DNA of 64,000 nucleotides from Streptomyces griseicoloratus (GTDB lineage: Bacteria > Actinomycetota > Actinomycetes > Streptomycetales > Streptomycetaceae): positions 186,001 to 250,000 of the forward strand of contig NZ_JACVQF010000235.1 of assembly GCF_014534645.1 (NCBI RefSeq), written 5' to 3'. Below are positions 1-7,992 of this stretch, one piece after another. Position numbers and translations under genes: made by a program. The notes beneath the pieces were generated by a model. That model was not told the DNA's origin and ran no database searches. It was given only the letters and a program-made list of their open reading frames with translations. Numbering within the stretch: position 1 is the stretch's first letter; each line of letters opens with the position of its first letter.

Positions 1-225
1 GTCAACATCGCCGTCCTCGTCCTGCGCCGCGACCGCGTCGAGCACCGGCACTTCCGCACACCGACCGCGCTGCCGGTGCTCGGCGCGATCACCGCACTCA
101 TCCTCGCCAGCCCGCTGTCCGACCGGCCCGCCGACGTCTACATCAGGGCAGGCGTGCTGCTGGCCATCGGCGTCGGGCTGTGGGTGGTCAACAAGGTGGT
201 GATGAAGGTACGCGGCGAAGCGTGA
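1..225 (+). CDS. APC-family amino acid permease, C-terminal fragment
   Basis: The reading frame is open from the first base to a TGA at 223-225, so only the last 74 residues of a gene that begins outside the window are present. The fragment has two hydrophobic stretches (LPVLGAITALILASPL and AGVLLAIGVGLWVVN) joined by a short polar loop, and a basic cytoplasmic tail ending VMKVRGEA. The opening VNIAVLVLRR followed by a FRTP motif is typical of the loop before the last two helices of amino acid-polyamine-organocation permeases; the complete permease at 9216-10715 has the same FRTP motif. The substrate cannot be told. Other secondary transporters with a similar tail are possible but less likely. 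Confidence 0.75.
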   Translation, partial: VNIAVLVLRRDRVEHRHFRTPTALPVLGAITALILASPLSDRPADVYIRAGVLLAIGVGLWVVNKVVMKVRGEA

Positions 226-297
226 GCCCCGGGCGACGCGCACGCCCTACCGGCGGCGCACTCCGGGGCGCTGAGCCGGCAGATCACCGGGGTGCGT

Positions 298-729
298 TCA
301 CCGCCTCTGTTCCACGTACTCCTTGAGGTGCTCCAGATCGCTGTGAACGAGCCGTTCTATCGCGTTCGCCTGGGCGAAGCCCTTCGGTCCGCCGAAGGAG
401 TCCCTGATGGTGCCGGGCTCGTACTCGATCCGTACCTGGACCCGGGTGCTGTTCTTGTCGATCGGCTGCAACGAGAAGGAACCCGCGAGGTCGGGGGCGT
501 CGGTGGTACGCCATTCCATCAGGTGTTCACCCTTGCGGTCGGAGACCTCGGCCTCGAACGCCTGGGACCGGCCGCCGGCCTCGATGTCGAGACGCGTGCG
601 GCCCTCGCCCTCCGCACGGGCCTGTCGTACTCCCTCCACGAAACGTGGATAGCTCTCCGCCTGGTGGAGGACGTCCCAGATCTCGTCGACCGGAACTCCG
701 ACGTCAACGTGTTCTTCCAGGGTGCTCAT
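298..729 (-). CDS. SRPBCC (START/cyclase-like) family protein
   Basis: This 143-residue protein has the length and sequence of the single-domain SRPBCC helix-grip fold (COQ10/polyketide cyclase/dehydrase-like). The N-terminal VDVGVPVDEIWDVLHQAESYPRF is the usual strand-helix opening, FEAEVSDRKGEHLMEW the middle strands, and the last 30 residues form the long C-terminal helix. Such proteins bind hydrophobic ligands; some act as cyclases, others have no known reaction. The start is supported by GGAGGTG about 7 bases upstream of the ATG. It stands alone, convergent with the permease fragment at the left edge and co-directional with the alcohol dehydrogenase to its right. The ligand is unknown. 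Confidence 0.8.
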   Translation of the reverse strand: MSTLEEHVDVGVPVDEIWDVLHQAESYPRFVEGVRQARAEGEGRTRLDIEAGGRSQAFEAEVSDRKGEHLMEWRTTDAPDLAGSFSLQPIDKNSTRVQVRIEYEPGTIRDSFGGPKGFAQANAIERLVHSDLEHLKEYVEQRR

Positions 730-846
730 GACCCACCTCCACGTCCGGATCAGGTGCGTATGCGCCTTCTGTTTCCAGTGTGCGCCGACACGGGCCGGTC
801 GATCGGACGACGGGACGGGCGGCGGCCGCCATGCCGGCCGGCGGGC

Positions 847-1899
847 TCACCGAGCAGCCGTGGCGGGGCGGGACGAGTCGTCGGGACGGCGTACGCGGAG
901 CACCGCCACCCCGTTGACGCGGCCCGCCGAGAGATCGTCGAGGGCACGGTCCGCGTGGTCGAAGCCGTATCCGGTGACCATGACCCGCAGCCGGTGCTCG
1001 GCTGCCGCGGCGAGCAGGGCCCGCCCGTCCTCGCGGGTGTTCGCCGTGACACTGTGGATGGTCCGCTCGCGGAACAGGTGCCGCCGGTAGTCCAGCGAGG
1101 GGATGTCGGTCAGGTGGATGCCGGCGATGCTGAGCGTGCCGCCGCTGTCCAGGGCCTCGAGCGCGACGGGGACGAGGTCGCCGGCGGGGGCGAAGAGGAT
1201 CGCCGCGTCCAGCGGCTCCCGGGGAGGTGCGTACGGGTCGGCCGCCGAGACGGCGCCGAGGCGCAGTGCCAGTTCCCGGGCGGCCGGTGACCGGGTGAAC
1301 ACGTGGACGGCGGCGCCTCGGGCGAGGGCCACCTGAGTGGTGAGGTGGGCAGAGGCCCCGAAACCGTAGACCCCCAGACGCCCGCCCGGAGGCAGGTCGG
1401 CGCGACGCAGCGCGCGGTAGCCGATGATCCCGGCGCACAGCAGCGGGGCCAGCTCCTCATCGGTGTATCCCTGCGGCAGCTCGTACGCGTACTCGGCGGG
1501 GACGGTCGCGTACTCGGCGTAGCCCCCGTCCGCATCCCAACCGGTGTAGAGCGAGGACGGGCACAGGTTCTCCCGCCCTCGCACGCAGTGCCGGCACGTC
1601 CCACACGTCCAGCGCAGCCACGGGATCCCGACCCTGGCGCCGGCCACGGGGCCGGTGGCGCCCGGGCCGGCCGCGACGACCTCACCGACCACCTCGTGCC
1701 CGGGCACGACCCGCTCGCGGTGCGCGGGCAGGTCGCCGTCGCGCACGTGGAGGTCGGTCCGGCACACCCCGCACGCGATCACCCGCACCAGTAGCTCGCC
1801 GTCCGCGGGCACCGGCACGGGCAGTACGGCGGACTCGATCGTCCCCGGCCGGGAGGCAGGGGCGACCCAGGCACGCATCGACGGGAGCGTTGCATTCAT
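847..1899 (-). CDS. Zinc-dependent alcohol dehydrogenase (MDR superfamily)
   Basis: A 350-residue medium-chain dehydrogenase/reductase. The N-terminal GroES-like domain carries the catalytic zinc ligands (CGVCRTDLH and PGHEVVGE) and a four-cysteine structural zinc loop ([15 protein letters not shown]). The Rossmann domain has GVYGFGAS in place of the usual GxGxxG, as in the AdhA/YogA-like subgroup of bacterial zinc alcohol dehydrogenases. It should oxidise an alcohol or reduce an aldehyde with NAD(P); the substrate is not evident. The ATG at 1899 is preferred because GGGGTG lies about 8 bases upstream. The frame stays open to 1986, but the upstream methionines lack as good a ribosome site. 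No operon partner is obvious. Confidence 0.88.
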   Translation of the reverse strand: MNATLPSMRAWVAPASRPGTIESAVLPVPVPADGELLVRVIACGVCRTDLHVRDGDLPAHRERVVPGHEVVGEVVAAGPGATGPVAGARVGIPWLRWTCGTCRHCVRGRENLCPSSLYTGWDADGGYAEYATVPAEYAYELPQGYTDEELAPLLCAGIIGYRALRRADLPPGGRLGVYGFGASAHLTTQVALARGAAVHVFTRSPAARELALRLGAVSAADPYAPPREPLDAAILFAPAGDLVPVALEALDSGGTLSIAGIHLTDIPSLDYRRHLFRERTIHSVTANTREDGRALLAAAAEHRLRVMVTGYGFDHADRALDDLSAGRVNGVAVLRVRRPDDSSRPATAAR

Positions 1900-2147
1900 G
1901 GAAGACACCCCAGCTTCCATCAGACCTCGATCACGGCCGGATGATGCCGATCCGTTCCACTGCGTCCACTTCCCTGGATGACGCACCGGAATCGTCCCAG
2001 CCGTCCTGACCCGCCAGCCGGCCCCGGAGGCCTGAGGCGGGCCAATGCTCGCCGTGGCGAATCACCCAGGCTTCGGAGCCGGGGTCCTCAACTCCTACCG
2101 GTAGGTTGCTCCTTGACCGCCAACTGGCCTGATCCGGAGGACAGCCC

Positions 2148-2966
2148 GTGACCGAGATTCCCGCCGCGTCGAGCGAGGCGCACAAGCGCATCAAGACCGA
2201 CCAGCCCCACACGGCCCGGATCTGGAACTACTGGCTGGGCGGCAAGGACAACTACGAGGTCGACCAGGCAGCCGGAGACCAGATCCGCACCCTGCACCCC
2301 GGCATCGGCGACTACGCCCTCGCCGACCGGCTGTTCCTCGGGCGCGCCGTGCGGTACCTCGTCGGCGAGCGCGGGATACGCCAGTTCCTCGACATCGGCA
2401 CCGGCCTGCCCACCGCCGACAACACGCACGAGGTCGCCCAGCGCCTCGCCCCGGATTCCCGCATCGTCTACGTCGACAACGACCCCATCGTGCTGGCCCA
2501 CGCCGACGCACTGCTGACCAGCACGCCGGAAGGGCGCACCGACTACCTCGACGAGGACCTGCGCAACGTTGACGCCATCCTGGAGCAGGCGGCGCGGACC
2601 CTGGACTTCCAAGAGCCCGTGGCGCTGATGCTGCTCGGCGTCGTCATCTTCATCGAGGACGACGAGGAGGCGTACGGGATCGTGCGGCGTCTGATGGCCG
2701 CGCTGCCCGCAGGCAGCCACCTCGTCCTCTCGCACACCATCACCCGGCCGGACATGTCGGATGTCGACGCCGCGGTGGCCTTCTGGAACGAGCACGGCAC
2801 GCCGAAGCTGACCCAGCGCACCCCGGCCGCCATCGCCGGATTCTTCGACGGGCTGGAGCTCATGGAGCCGGGCGTGGTCTCCTGCAATCGCTGGCGTCCG
2901 GACGACGGCGAGGCCGATCTGCCCGCCGAGGTGGCCATGTTCGGCGGTGTGGGACGCAAGGTCTGA
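2148..2966 (+). CDS. SAM-dependent methyltransferase of the DUF574/Methyltransf_19 type
   Basis: The 272-residue product matches the actinomycete-specific S-adenosyl methyltransferase family formerly called DUF574. It has the family signature near the N-terminus (ARIWNYWLGGKDNYEVD), then the SAM-binding strand-loop FLDIGTGLPT, the acidic strand-2 end RIVYVDNDP, and a C-terminal ICNRWRP-like motif (here VSCNRWRP). These proteins occur in many copies in Streptomyces genomes and are often near regulators; their substrates are unknown. It is transcribed toward the hydroxyproline cluster but is separated from it by about 120 bases that hold the XRE operator copies, so I treat it as independent. 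GGAGG lies 9 to 12 bases upstream of the GTG start. Confidence 0.88.
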   Translation: MTEIPAASSEAHKRIKTDQPHTARIWNYWLGGKDNYEVDQAAGDQIRTLHPGIGDYALADRLFLGRAVRYLVGERGIRQFLDIGTGLPTADNTHEVAQRLAPDSRIVYVDNDPIVLAHADALLTSTPEGRTDYLDEDLRNVDAILEQAARTLDFQEPVALMLLGVVIFIEDDEEAYGIVRRLMAALPAGSHLVLSHTITRPDMSDVDAAVAFWNEHGTPKLTQRTPAAIAGFFDGLELMEPGVVSCNRWRPDDGEADLPAEVAMFGGVGRKV

Positions 2967-3016
2967 CCGTCTTCCGCGTCTTCTTGCAATAGCGCAGGAC
3001 GAGGCCCGATCCTGAT

Positions 3017-3064
3017 CGGTATAGCGAACGGACATGACGAATGGCCGTACGGTATACCGAACGG
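3017..3064 (+). promoter_or_regulatory. Two direct operator copies for the XRE/cupin regulator
   Basis: CGGTATAGCGAACGG (3017-3031) and CGGTATACCGAACGG (3050-3064) agree at 14 of 15 positions and are 33 bases apart, three helical turns. A related, fully palindromic site lies at 3801-3818 before the first dehydrogenase gene. The placement suggests autoregulation by the XRE/cupin protein. The binding protein is inferred from position only. Confidence 0.6.
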
Positions 3065-3087
3065 AAGCGGAAGTGAAGGGGGAGGAC

Positions 3088-3702
3088 GTGAGCGTCTCCG
3101 AGGGCTCGGTCAGAGACATGCTGGCCACCAATCTCCGGCGCGTCCGGACCGAGCGGGGGCTGTCGATCTCCGAACTGTCCCGGCGCTCGAAGATCGGCAA
3201 GGCGACGCTGTCGCAGCTGGAGTCGGGGGCCGGCAATCCCACGATCGAGACGGTGTTCAGCCTCTCCCGCGTACTGGAGGTGCCGATCTCCGACCTCCTG
3301 GACGCCCGGCCCACCAGCGGGCTCACAGTGGTGCGCGCCAAAGAGGCCGAGGTGCTCAGCGGCGAGGGCGTGGACCTGCGCCCCCTCCAGCGGATCGAGT
3401 CCGGCGACGCCGTCTTCGAGCTCTTCGACCAGGAAGTACGGGCCGGCTGCCGGCAGGAGTCCCTCGGACATGTGGGGACCGAGCACACCATCGTGCAGGC
3501 CGGCCGGCTGCACGTGCAGGTGGACGGGCGTGAGGTCGAACTGGGGCCGGGCGACTACGTCGGCTTCGACGCCTCCCTTCCGCACAGCTACACGGCGCCC
3601 GACGAGGCCGTCCGCTCGGTGCTGCTGCTTCAGTACCGGGCGGACCAGCGCCTGCACCTGTCGGAGACCGCCCCCGCCACCCCGTCCCCGACGGAGGGCT
3701 GA
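3088..3702 (+). CDS. XRE-family transcriptional regulator with C-terminal cupin domain
   Basis: The N-terminal third is a helix-turn-helix of the XRE/Cro type (LATNLRRVRTERGLSISELSRRS through KATLSQLESGAGNPTIETV). The C-terminal 80 residues are a cupin_2 barrel (EHTIVQAGRLHVQVDGREVELGPGDYVGFDASLPH), probably the sensor for a small ligand. Proteins of this layout usually control neighbouring amino-acid or amine catabolic genes, and the six genes to the right degrade hydroxyproline. The start is uncertain. GTG 3088 follows GAAGGGGG at a workable distance; ATG 3034 is in frame but lies inside the operator repeats, and GTG 3073 is also possible. Repeats at 3017-3064 and 3801-3818 are its likely binding sites. 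Confidence 0.85.
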   Translation: MSVSEGSVRDMLATNLRRVRTERGLSISELSRRSKIGKATLSQLESGAGNPTIETVFSLSRVLEVPISDLLDARPTSGLTVVRAKEAEVLSGEGVDLRPLQRIESGDAVFELFDQEVRAGCRQESLGHVGTEHTIVQAGRLHVQVDGREVELGPGDYVGFDASLPHSYTAPDEAVRSVLLLQYRADQRLHLSETAPATPSPTEG

Positions 3703-3765
3703 CGCCGCGGCGCCGCGACCGGAAGAGCCCCACGGCGGCCGAGGGGAATCGATCTGACGTGACCG

Positions 3766-3818
3766 TTGACACGTCCTGAACACCGTCGTACGTTTCCTGG
3801 CGTTCGGTTTAACGAACG
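3766..3818 (+). promoter_or_regulatory. Promoter and palindromic operator of the hydroxyproline operon
   Basis: TTGACA at 3766-3771 and TACGTT at 3789-3794 are separated by exactly 17 bases, giving a near-consensus housekeeping promoter. Immediately downstream lies CGTTCGGTTTAACGAACG (3801-3818), with perfect 6-base arms CGTTCG and CGAACG, and sharing CGGTNTANCGAACG with the two copies before the regulator gene. A bound protein would cover the transcription start, so repression relieved by substrate is the simple reading. The GAGGAGGG ribosome site follows directly. Confidence 0.7.
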
Positions 3819-3829
3819 AGGAGGGTTCG

Positions 3830-5029
3830 ATGTACGGAACGCGAGTCGCGGTGCTGGGCGCCGGGATCGTCGGCGCCGCCTGCGCTCGCGAGCTGGCCCT
3901 GGCCGGACTCGAGGTGACGGTCGTCGAGCGCGGCGCGGCCGCATCGGCGACCACGGCGCACGGCGAGGGCAACGTGCTCGTCTCCGACAAGGGACCGGGC
4001 CCGGAGCTGGAACTCGCCCGGATCTCCCGGGCGTTGTGGCCCGAGGTGCTCGCCGGGGTCGCCGAACGGTCCGCGCACGCGGCGCAGGCCGTGGAATGGG
4101 AGGCCAAGGGCGGCATCGTCGTCGCGACGACCGACGCCGGCGCCCGGGAGCTGACCCGCTTCGCCGCCGACCAGCGCGCGGCGGGGGTGCGCGCCGAGGT
4201 GATGGACGCCGGCGAGCTCGCGAAGGCCGAGCCGTACGTCACCCGGGAGCACACCGCGGCCCTGCTCTACCCGGAGGACGCCCAGGTGCAGCCCGCCGGA
4301 GCGGCCGCCGCGCTGCTCGGCGCCGCGCTCGCGGCGGGCGCGAGGCTGCGGACGGGCTGCGAGGTGCTCGGCGCGGTCGCCCGCGGGGGCCGGATCACCG
4401 CGGTCCGCACCTCGGCCGGCCCGGTGGAGGCCGACTGGTTCGTCGACGCCGCGGGTCCCTGGGCCGGCGAACTGTCCGCCCGCCTCGGCGCTCCGGTCGA
4501 CGTACGGCCCCGGCGCGGCGACGTCCTGGTGACGACACCGCTGCCGCCGACGGTCTTCCACAAGGTGTACGACGCGGACTACGTGGGCGCGGTCGGCAGT
4601 AGCGCCGAGGATCTGCAGACGTCCGCGGTCGTGGAGTCCACCCGCGGCGGCAGCGTGCTGATCGGCTCCTCTCGTCGCCGGGTCGGGTTCGACGACCGGC
4701 TGCGCCCCGAGGTGCTGTCGGCCGTCGCCGCGAAGGCCCTGCGGCTGTTCCCGACGCTGGCCGGCGTGCCGGTGATGCGTGCCTACGGCGGGTTCCGGCC
4801 GTACGTCCCCGACCATCTGCCGGTCATCGGCGCCGACCCACGGCTGGACGGCCTCTGGCACGCGGGCGGTCACGAGGGCGCCGGGATCGGTCTGTCGGTG
4901 GGTACCGGGCGACTGCTGCGGAATCTGATGCTCGGCGAGCCGCCGGTCATGGACGCCACCCCGTTCCGGGTGGACCGTCCGGCCGTGCTCGGCGAGGGCG
5001 CACACCCTGTGAGTGAGGAGACGGCATGA
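3830..5029 (+). CDS. FAD-dependent D-hydroxyproline dehydrogenase, DAO-type catalytic subunit
   Basis: A 399-residue D-amino-acid-oxidase-like flavoprotein. The dinucleotide motif GAGIVG is at residues 10-15, the second FAD contact VDAAGPWAG lies mid-protein, and the C-terminal GGHEGAGIGLSVGTG closes the FAD site. The next two genes encode a 2Fe-2S subunit and a second FAD/NAD subunit, and the later genes encode hydroxyproline epimerase and the pyrroline-hydroxycarboxylate deaminase. It therefore most likely oxidises cis-4-hydroxy-D-proline to 1-pyrroline-4-hydroxy-2-carboxylate as the substrate-binding subunit of a multi-subunit dehydrogenase. It follows a strong promoter and palindrome at 3766-3818 and overlaps the next gene by ATGA. 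A D-proline or sarcosine dehydrogenase is the main alternative. Confidence 0.85.
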   Translation: MYGTRVAVLGAGIVGAACARELALAGLEVTVVERGAAASATTAHGEGNVLVSDKGPGPELELARISRALWPEVLAGVAERSAHAAQAVEWEAKGGIVVATTDAGARELTRFAADQRAAGVRAEVMDAGELAKAEPYVTREHTAALLYPEDAQVQPAGAAAALLGAALAAGARLRTGCEVLGAVARGGRITAVRTSAGPVEADWFVDAAGPWAGELSARLGAPVDVRPRRGDVLVTTPLPPTVFHKVYDADYVGAVGSSAEDLQTSAVVESTRGGSVLIGSSRRRVGFDDRLRPEVLSAVAAKALRLFPTLAGVPVMRAYGGFRPYVPDHLPVIGADPRLDGLWHAGGHEGAGIGLSVGTGRLLRNLMLGEPPVMDATPFRVDRPAVLGEGAHPVSEETA

Positions 5030-5526
5030 GCCCCAGGCGTGTCCGCGCCGAGTCCGACGCCGTCGGGCGGCAGGACCGGCCGCTGCGGATCACCGTCGAC
5101 GGCGAACCCGTCGACGGCATCGCGGGCCAGACCATTGCGGGCGTCCTGCTCGCCGCCGACCGCCTGGCCTGGCGCCGGGGACGCTCCGGCGCTCCGCGCG
5201 GGGTGTTCTGCGGGATCGGCGTCTGCTTCGACTGCCTGGCGACCGTGGGCGACGAGCGGGACGTACGGGCCTGCCGCAGACGGGCGCGTGACGGCGACGT
5301 GGTGACCACCCAGACCCGTGAGCCGGCACCGGACCTGCCGCGGGAAGCGGAGCCGAAGGTCTTGCCGGAGTCGGAGGTCTTGCCGGAGCGGGAGCCGGAG
5401 GCCGTGCCGTCACCGGAAGCTTCGCCCGAGCCGGAAGCCGTGCCGGAGCCGGACCGGGAGACCGGCCGCAGCCCGGCACCCGTCGACCGGGTGACGTCCG
5501 AACCGTCCGGAACGGAGGAGCGATGA
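5026..5526 (+). CDS. 2Fe-2S ferredoxin-like subunit of the D-hydroxyproline dehydrogenase
   Basis: The first 97 residues form a plant-type ferredoxin domain as found in HcnA and opine/hydroxyproline dehydrogenases. Cysteines at 62, 67, 70 and 83 (FCGIGVCFDC, then RAC) fit a 2Fe-2S cluster. Its job is to pass electrons between the flavin subunits encoded on either side, with which it overlaps by ATGA at both ends, a sign of tight coupling. The odd part is the tail. Residues 98-166 are a proline/glutamate-rich low-complexity stretch (EPEAVPSPEASPEPEAVPEP and similar). Family members usually stop near 100 residues, so this extension is unusual and probably disordered. Confidence 0.85.
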   Translation: MSPRRVRAESDAVGRQDRPLRITVDGEPVDGIAGQTIAGVLLAADRLAWRRGRSGAPRGVFCGIGVCFDCLATVGDERDVRACRRRARDGDVVTTQTREPAPDLPREAEPKVLPESEVLPEREPEAVPSPEASPEPEAVPEPDRETGRSPAPVDRVTSEPSGTEER

Positions 5527-7010
5527 CACGCCGTCACGTCGTGGTCGTCGGCGCGGGACCCGCGGGTCTCGCCGCCGCGGAGGCCGCGCTGGGCGCCGGT
5601 GCCCGGGTGACGCTGATCGACTCGGCGGACCGGCCCGGCGGCCAGTACCACCGGATGCTGCCCGAGGCGTACGACGCCGCCCGCCCGGAGGTGCTCCAGC
5701 ACGGCTGGCCGGCCTTCGACCGGCGCCGCCGCCGGGTGCTCGCCCACCCGCGCTGCGCCTGGTGGCCCGAGACATCGGTGTGGGCCCTGGAGCGCCCGGA
5801 CCCCGGGCACCCCGGCCCGCCGCGCGTCCATGTGCTGCGCGGGCCGGCCGACGGCGGCGACCGGCACCGTACGACGCTGGACCCCGACGCGCTGGTGCTC
5901 GCCGTTGGCGCGCACGACCGCGTACTGCCCTTCCCCGGCTGGGAGCTGCCCGGTGTGTTCACCGCCGGTGCGGCCCAGGCGCTCGCCAAGGGGGAGCGGG
6001 TCGTGGTCGGCGACCGCGTGGTGGTCGCGGGTACCGGACCGTTCCTGCTCCCGGTGGCCGCCTCGCTGCTGGAGGCCGGCTCCCAGGTTCTGGAGGTGCT
6101 GGAGGCCAACACGCCGCGCACGGTGGCCCGCGGCTGGTCGCGGCGACCGTGGGAGCTCGCGGCGCAGGCAGGAAAAGGCAGTGAACTCGCCGAGTACACC
6201 GCCTTGTTGCTCCGTCACCGGGTGCCCTACCGCCTGGGCAGCACCGTGATCGAGGCGCGCGGCGACGGGCGGGTCGAGGAGGTCGTCACCGCACGGCTGC
6301 GCGCGGACTGGTCGGTGCTGCCGGGCAGCGAGCGCACGGTCGCGGTCGACGCGGTGTGCGTCACGCACGGCTTCAGCCCGCAGCTGGAGCTGCCGGTGGC
6401 TGCCGGATGCGCCCTGCGTACCACGCCGGGCGGCGAGTTCGTGGCCGTCGACGACGACCAGGCCACCAGTAGCCCCGGCGTGTACGCGGCCGGCGAGATC
6501 ACCGGCATCGCGGGCGCCCCGGCCGCACGGGCGGAGGGCGCGCTCGCCGGATGGATCGCCGCGGGCGGTCACCCCGGCACCGCCACTCTGCGCGCGCTGC
6601 GCCGCGGCCGCGACCAGGGCCGCGCGTTCGCCGAACGGCTGGCCCGAGCGCACCCGATCGGTGCGGCCTGGCCCGAGTGGCTGCGCCCCGAGACCGTCGT
6701 CTGCCGCTGCGAGGAGGCCGACTACGCCTCGATCTGCCGGGCGGCCGCCGACCGGGCGAGCACCGCGACACGGGTCGCCAAGCTGGAGACCCGGGCCGGT
6801 CTCGGCCCCTGCCAGGCCCGTGTCTGCGGTCCCACGGTCGCCGAACTGAACGCGCGCCTGTCGGATGAGCCCGCCGGCCGGCCGGTCGAGGGCCTCCCGG
6901 CACCTGCGCCCCACCGGCGCCCCATCGCCCAGCCCATCCGGCTCGGCGAACTGGCCGCCGCCCCCGAACCGCCCCTCGCGGACCCCGCCCCACACCCTCA
7001 CGCCCCCTGA
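5523..7010 (+). CDS. FAD/NAD(P)-binding oxidoreductase subunit with C-terminal BFD-type 2Fe-2S site
   Basis: A 495-residue pyridine-nucleotide-disulphide-oxidoreductase-like protein of the HcnB/OoxA type. It opens with VVVVGAGPAGLAAAEAALGAG (FAD site), has a second nucleotide-binding fold at VVVAGTGPFLLPVA, and the closing FAD motif SSPGVYAAGEITGI. Near the C-terminus Cys394 and Cys396 (VCRCEE) with Cys430 and Cys435 (GPCQARVC) form a BFD-like 2Fe-2S site. This is the hallmark of the electron-transferring subunit in multi-subunit D-hydroxyproline and opine dehydrogenases. It starts inside the stop of the ferredoxin gene. A 49-base gap with a good ribosome site separates it from the deaminase gene. 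The final electron acceptor is unknown. Confidence 0.85.
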   Translation: MTRRHVVVVGAGPAGLAAAEAALGAGARVTLIDSADRPGGQYHRMLPEAYDAARPEVLQHGWPAFDRRRRRVLAHPRCAWWPETSVWALERPDPGHPGPPRVHVLRGPADGGDRHRTTLDPDALVLAVGAHDRVLPFPGWELPGVFTAGAAQALAKGERVVVGDRVVVAGTGPFLLPVAASLLEAGSQVLEVLEANTPRTVARGWSRRPWELAAQAGKGSELAEYTALLLRHRVPYRLGSTVIEARGDGRVEEVVTARLRADWSVLPGSERTVAVDAVCVTHGFSPQLELPVAAGCALRTTPGGEFVAVDDDQATSSPGVYAAGEITGIAGAPAARAEGALAGWIAAGGHPGTATLRALRRGRDQGRAFAERLARAHPIGAAWPEWLRPETVVCRCEEADYASICRAAADRASTATRVAKLETRAGLGPCQARVCGPTVAELNARLSDEPAGRPVEGLPAPAPHRRPIAQPIRLGELAAAPEPPLADPAPHPHAP

Positions 7011-7059
7011 CAGCTCGACTCCCTCCCCCCGTCGACTCCCTTTCCAAGGAGCAGAGTTC

Positions 7060-7992
7060 ATGAGCGACACCCGGAATCAGTCCCTGTCCCTCGGCGGCGT
7101 GGTCGTGGCCACGGCCCTCCCTTACCAGGAGGACGCGTCCGCCCCGGCCGGTCTCGCAGTGGACTACGACAAGTACGCCGACCACTGCCGCTGGCTGGTG
7201 GAGAACGGCTGTCGCGGCGTCGGCCCGAACGGCTCGCTGGGCGAGTACTCCTCCCTGACCGACGACGAGCGCCGCAAGGTCGCGCGGACGGCGATCGAGG
7301 CCGTGGGCGACTCGGGCATCGTGGTCGTCGGTGTGCACGGTGTCGGCTCGCACCAGGCGAAGCACTGGGCCGAGGTCGCGGCCGAGGACGGCGCCGACGG
7401 GCTGCTGTGCCTGCCGCCCACGATGTACCGCGCCAACCGCGGTGAGGTCCTGGCCCACTTCGAGGCCGTGGCCTCCGTCGGCCTGCCGGTCATGGTCTAC
7501 AACAACCCGATCGACACCAAGGTCGATCTGACGCCGGACCTGGTCGCGGAGATCGCGCAGATCGACAACATCGTCGCGATCAAGGAGTTCTCCGGCGACG
7601 TGCGGCGCGTCCTGGAGATCAGGGAGCAGGCGCCCGGTCTGGAGGTCATCAGCGGCGCGGACGACGTCGTCCTGGAGAGCCTGCTGATGGGCGCCACCGG
7701 CTGGTTCGCCGGCTTCCCGAACGTCTTCCCCGCGGAGTCGGCCCGCCTGTACGACCTGGCCGTCGCCGGCAAGCTGGAGGAGGCGCGGGCGCTGTACGAA
7801 CCGCTGGTCGCCGCCTTCCGCTGGGACTCGCGCACCGAGTTCGTCCAGGCCATCAAGCTCGGCATGGAGCAGGTCGGCCGGTTCGGCGGCCCCTGCCGCC
7901 CGCCGCGCGGTCCGCTCTCCCCACAGATGCGCGAGCAGGTCCAGGCCGACATGGCCCGCGCCATCGCCTCCCTCGAGAAGCGGTCCGCCTGA
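7060..7992 (+). CDS. DHDPS-family lyase, probable 1-pyrroline-4-hydroxy-2-carboxylate deaminase
   Basis: This 310-residue TIM barrel belongs to the dihydrodipicolinate synthase/N-acetylneuraminate lyase family. The Schiff-base lysine is Lys175 (IVAIKEFSGD), the proton-relay tyrosine is Tyr147 in VMVYNNP, and the substrate-carboxylate motif is GSLGE at 58-62. In hydroxyproline catabolism a member of this family deaminates and dehydrates 1-pyrroline-4-hydroxy-2-carboxylate to 2-oxoglutarate semialdehyde. The adjacent epimerase and dehydrogenase make that the best call over true dihydrodipicolinate synthase. The start at 7060 is fixed by AAGGAG at 7046-7051; the frame is open upstream inside the previous gene. 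Its TGA overlaps the next ATG (TGATG). Confidence 0.85.
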   Translation: MSDTRNQSLSLGGVVVATALPYQEDASAPAGLAVDYDKYADHCRWLVENGCRGVGPNGSLGEYSSLTDDERRKVARTAIEAVGDSGIVVVGVHGVGSHQAKHWAEVAAEDGADGLLCLPPTMYRANRGEVLAHFEAVASVGLPVMVYNNPIDTKVDLTPDLVAEIAQIDNIVAIKEFSGDVRRVLEIREQAPGLEVISGADDVVLESLLMGATGWFAGFPNVFPAESARLYDLAVAGKLEEARALYEPLVAAFRWDSRTEFVQAIKLGMEQVGRFGGPCRPPRGPLSPQMREQVQADMARAIASLEKRSA

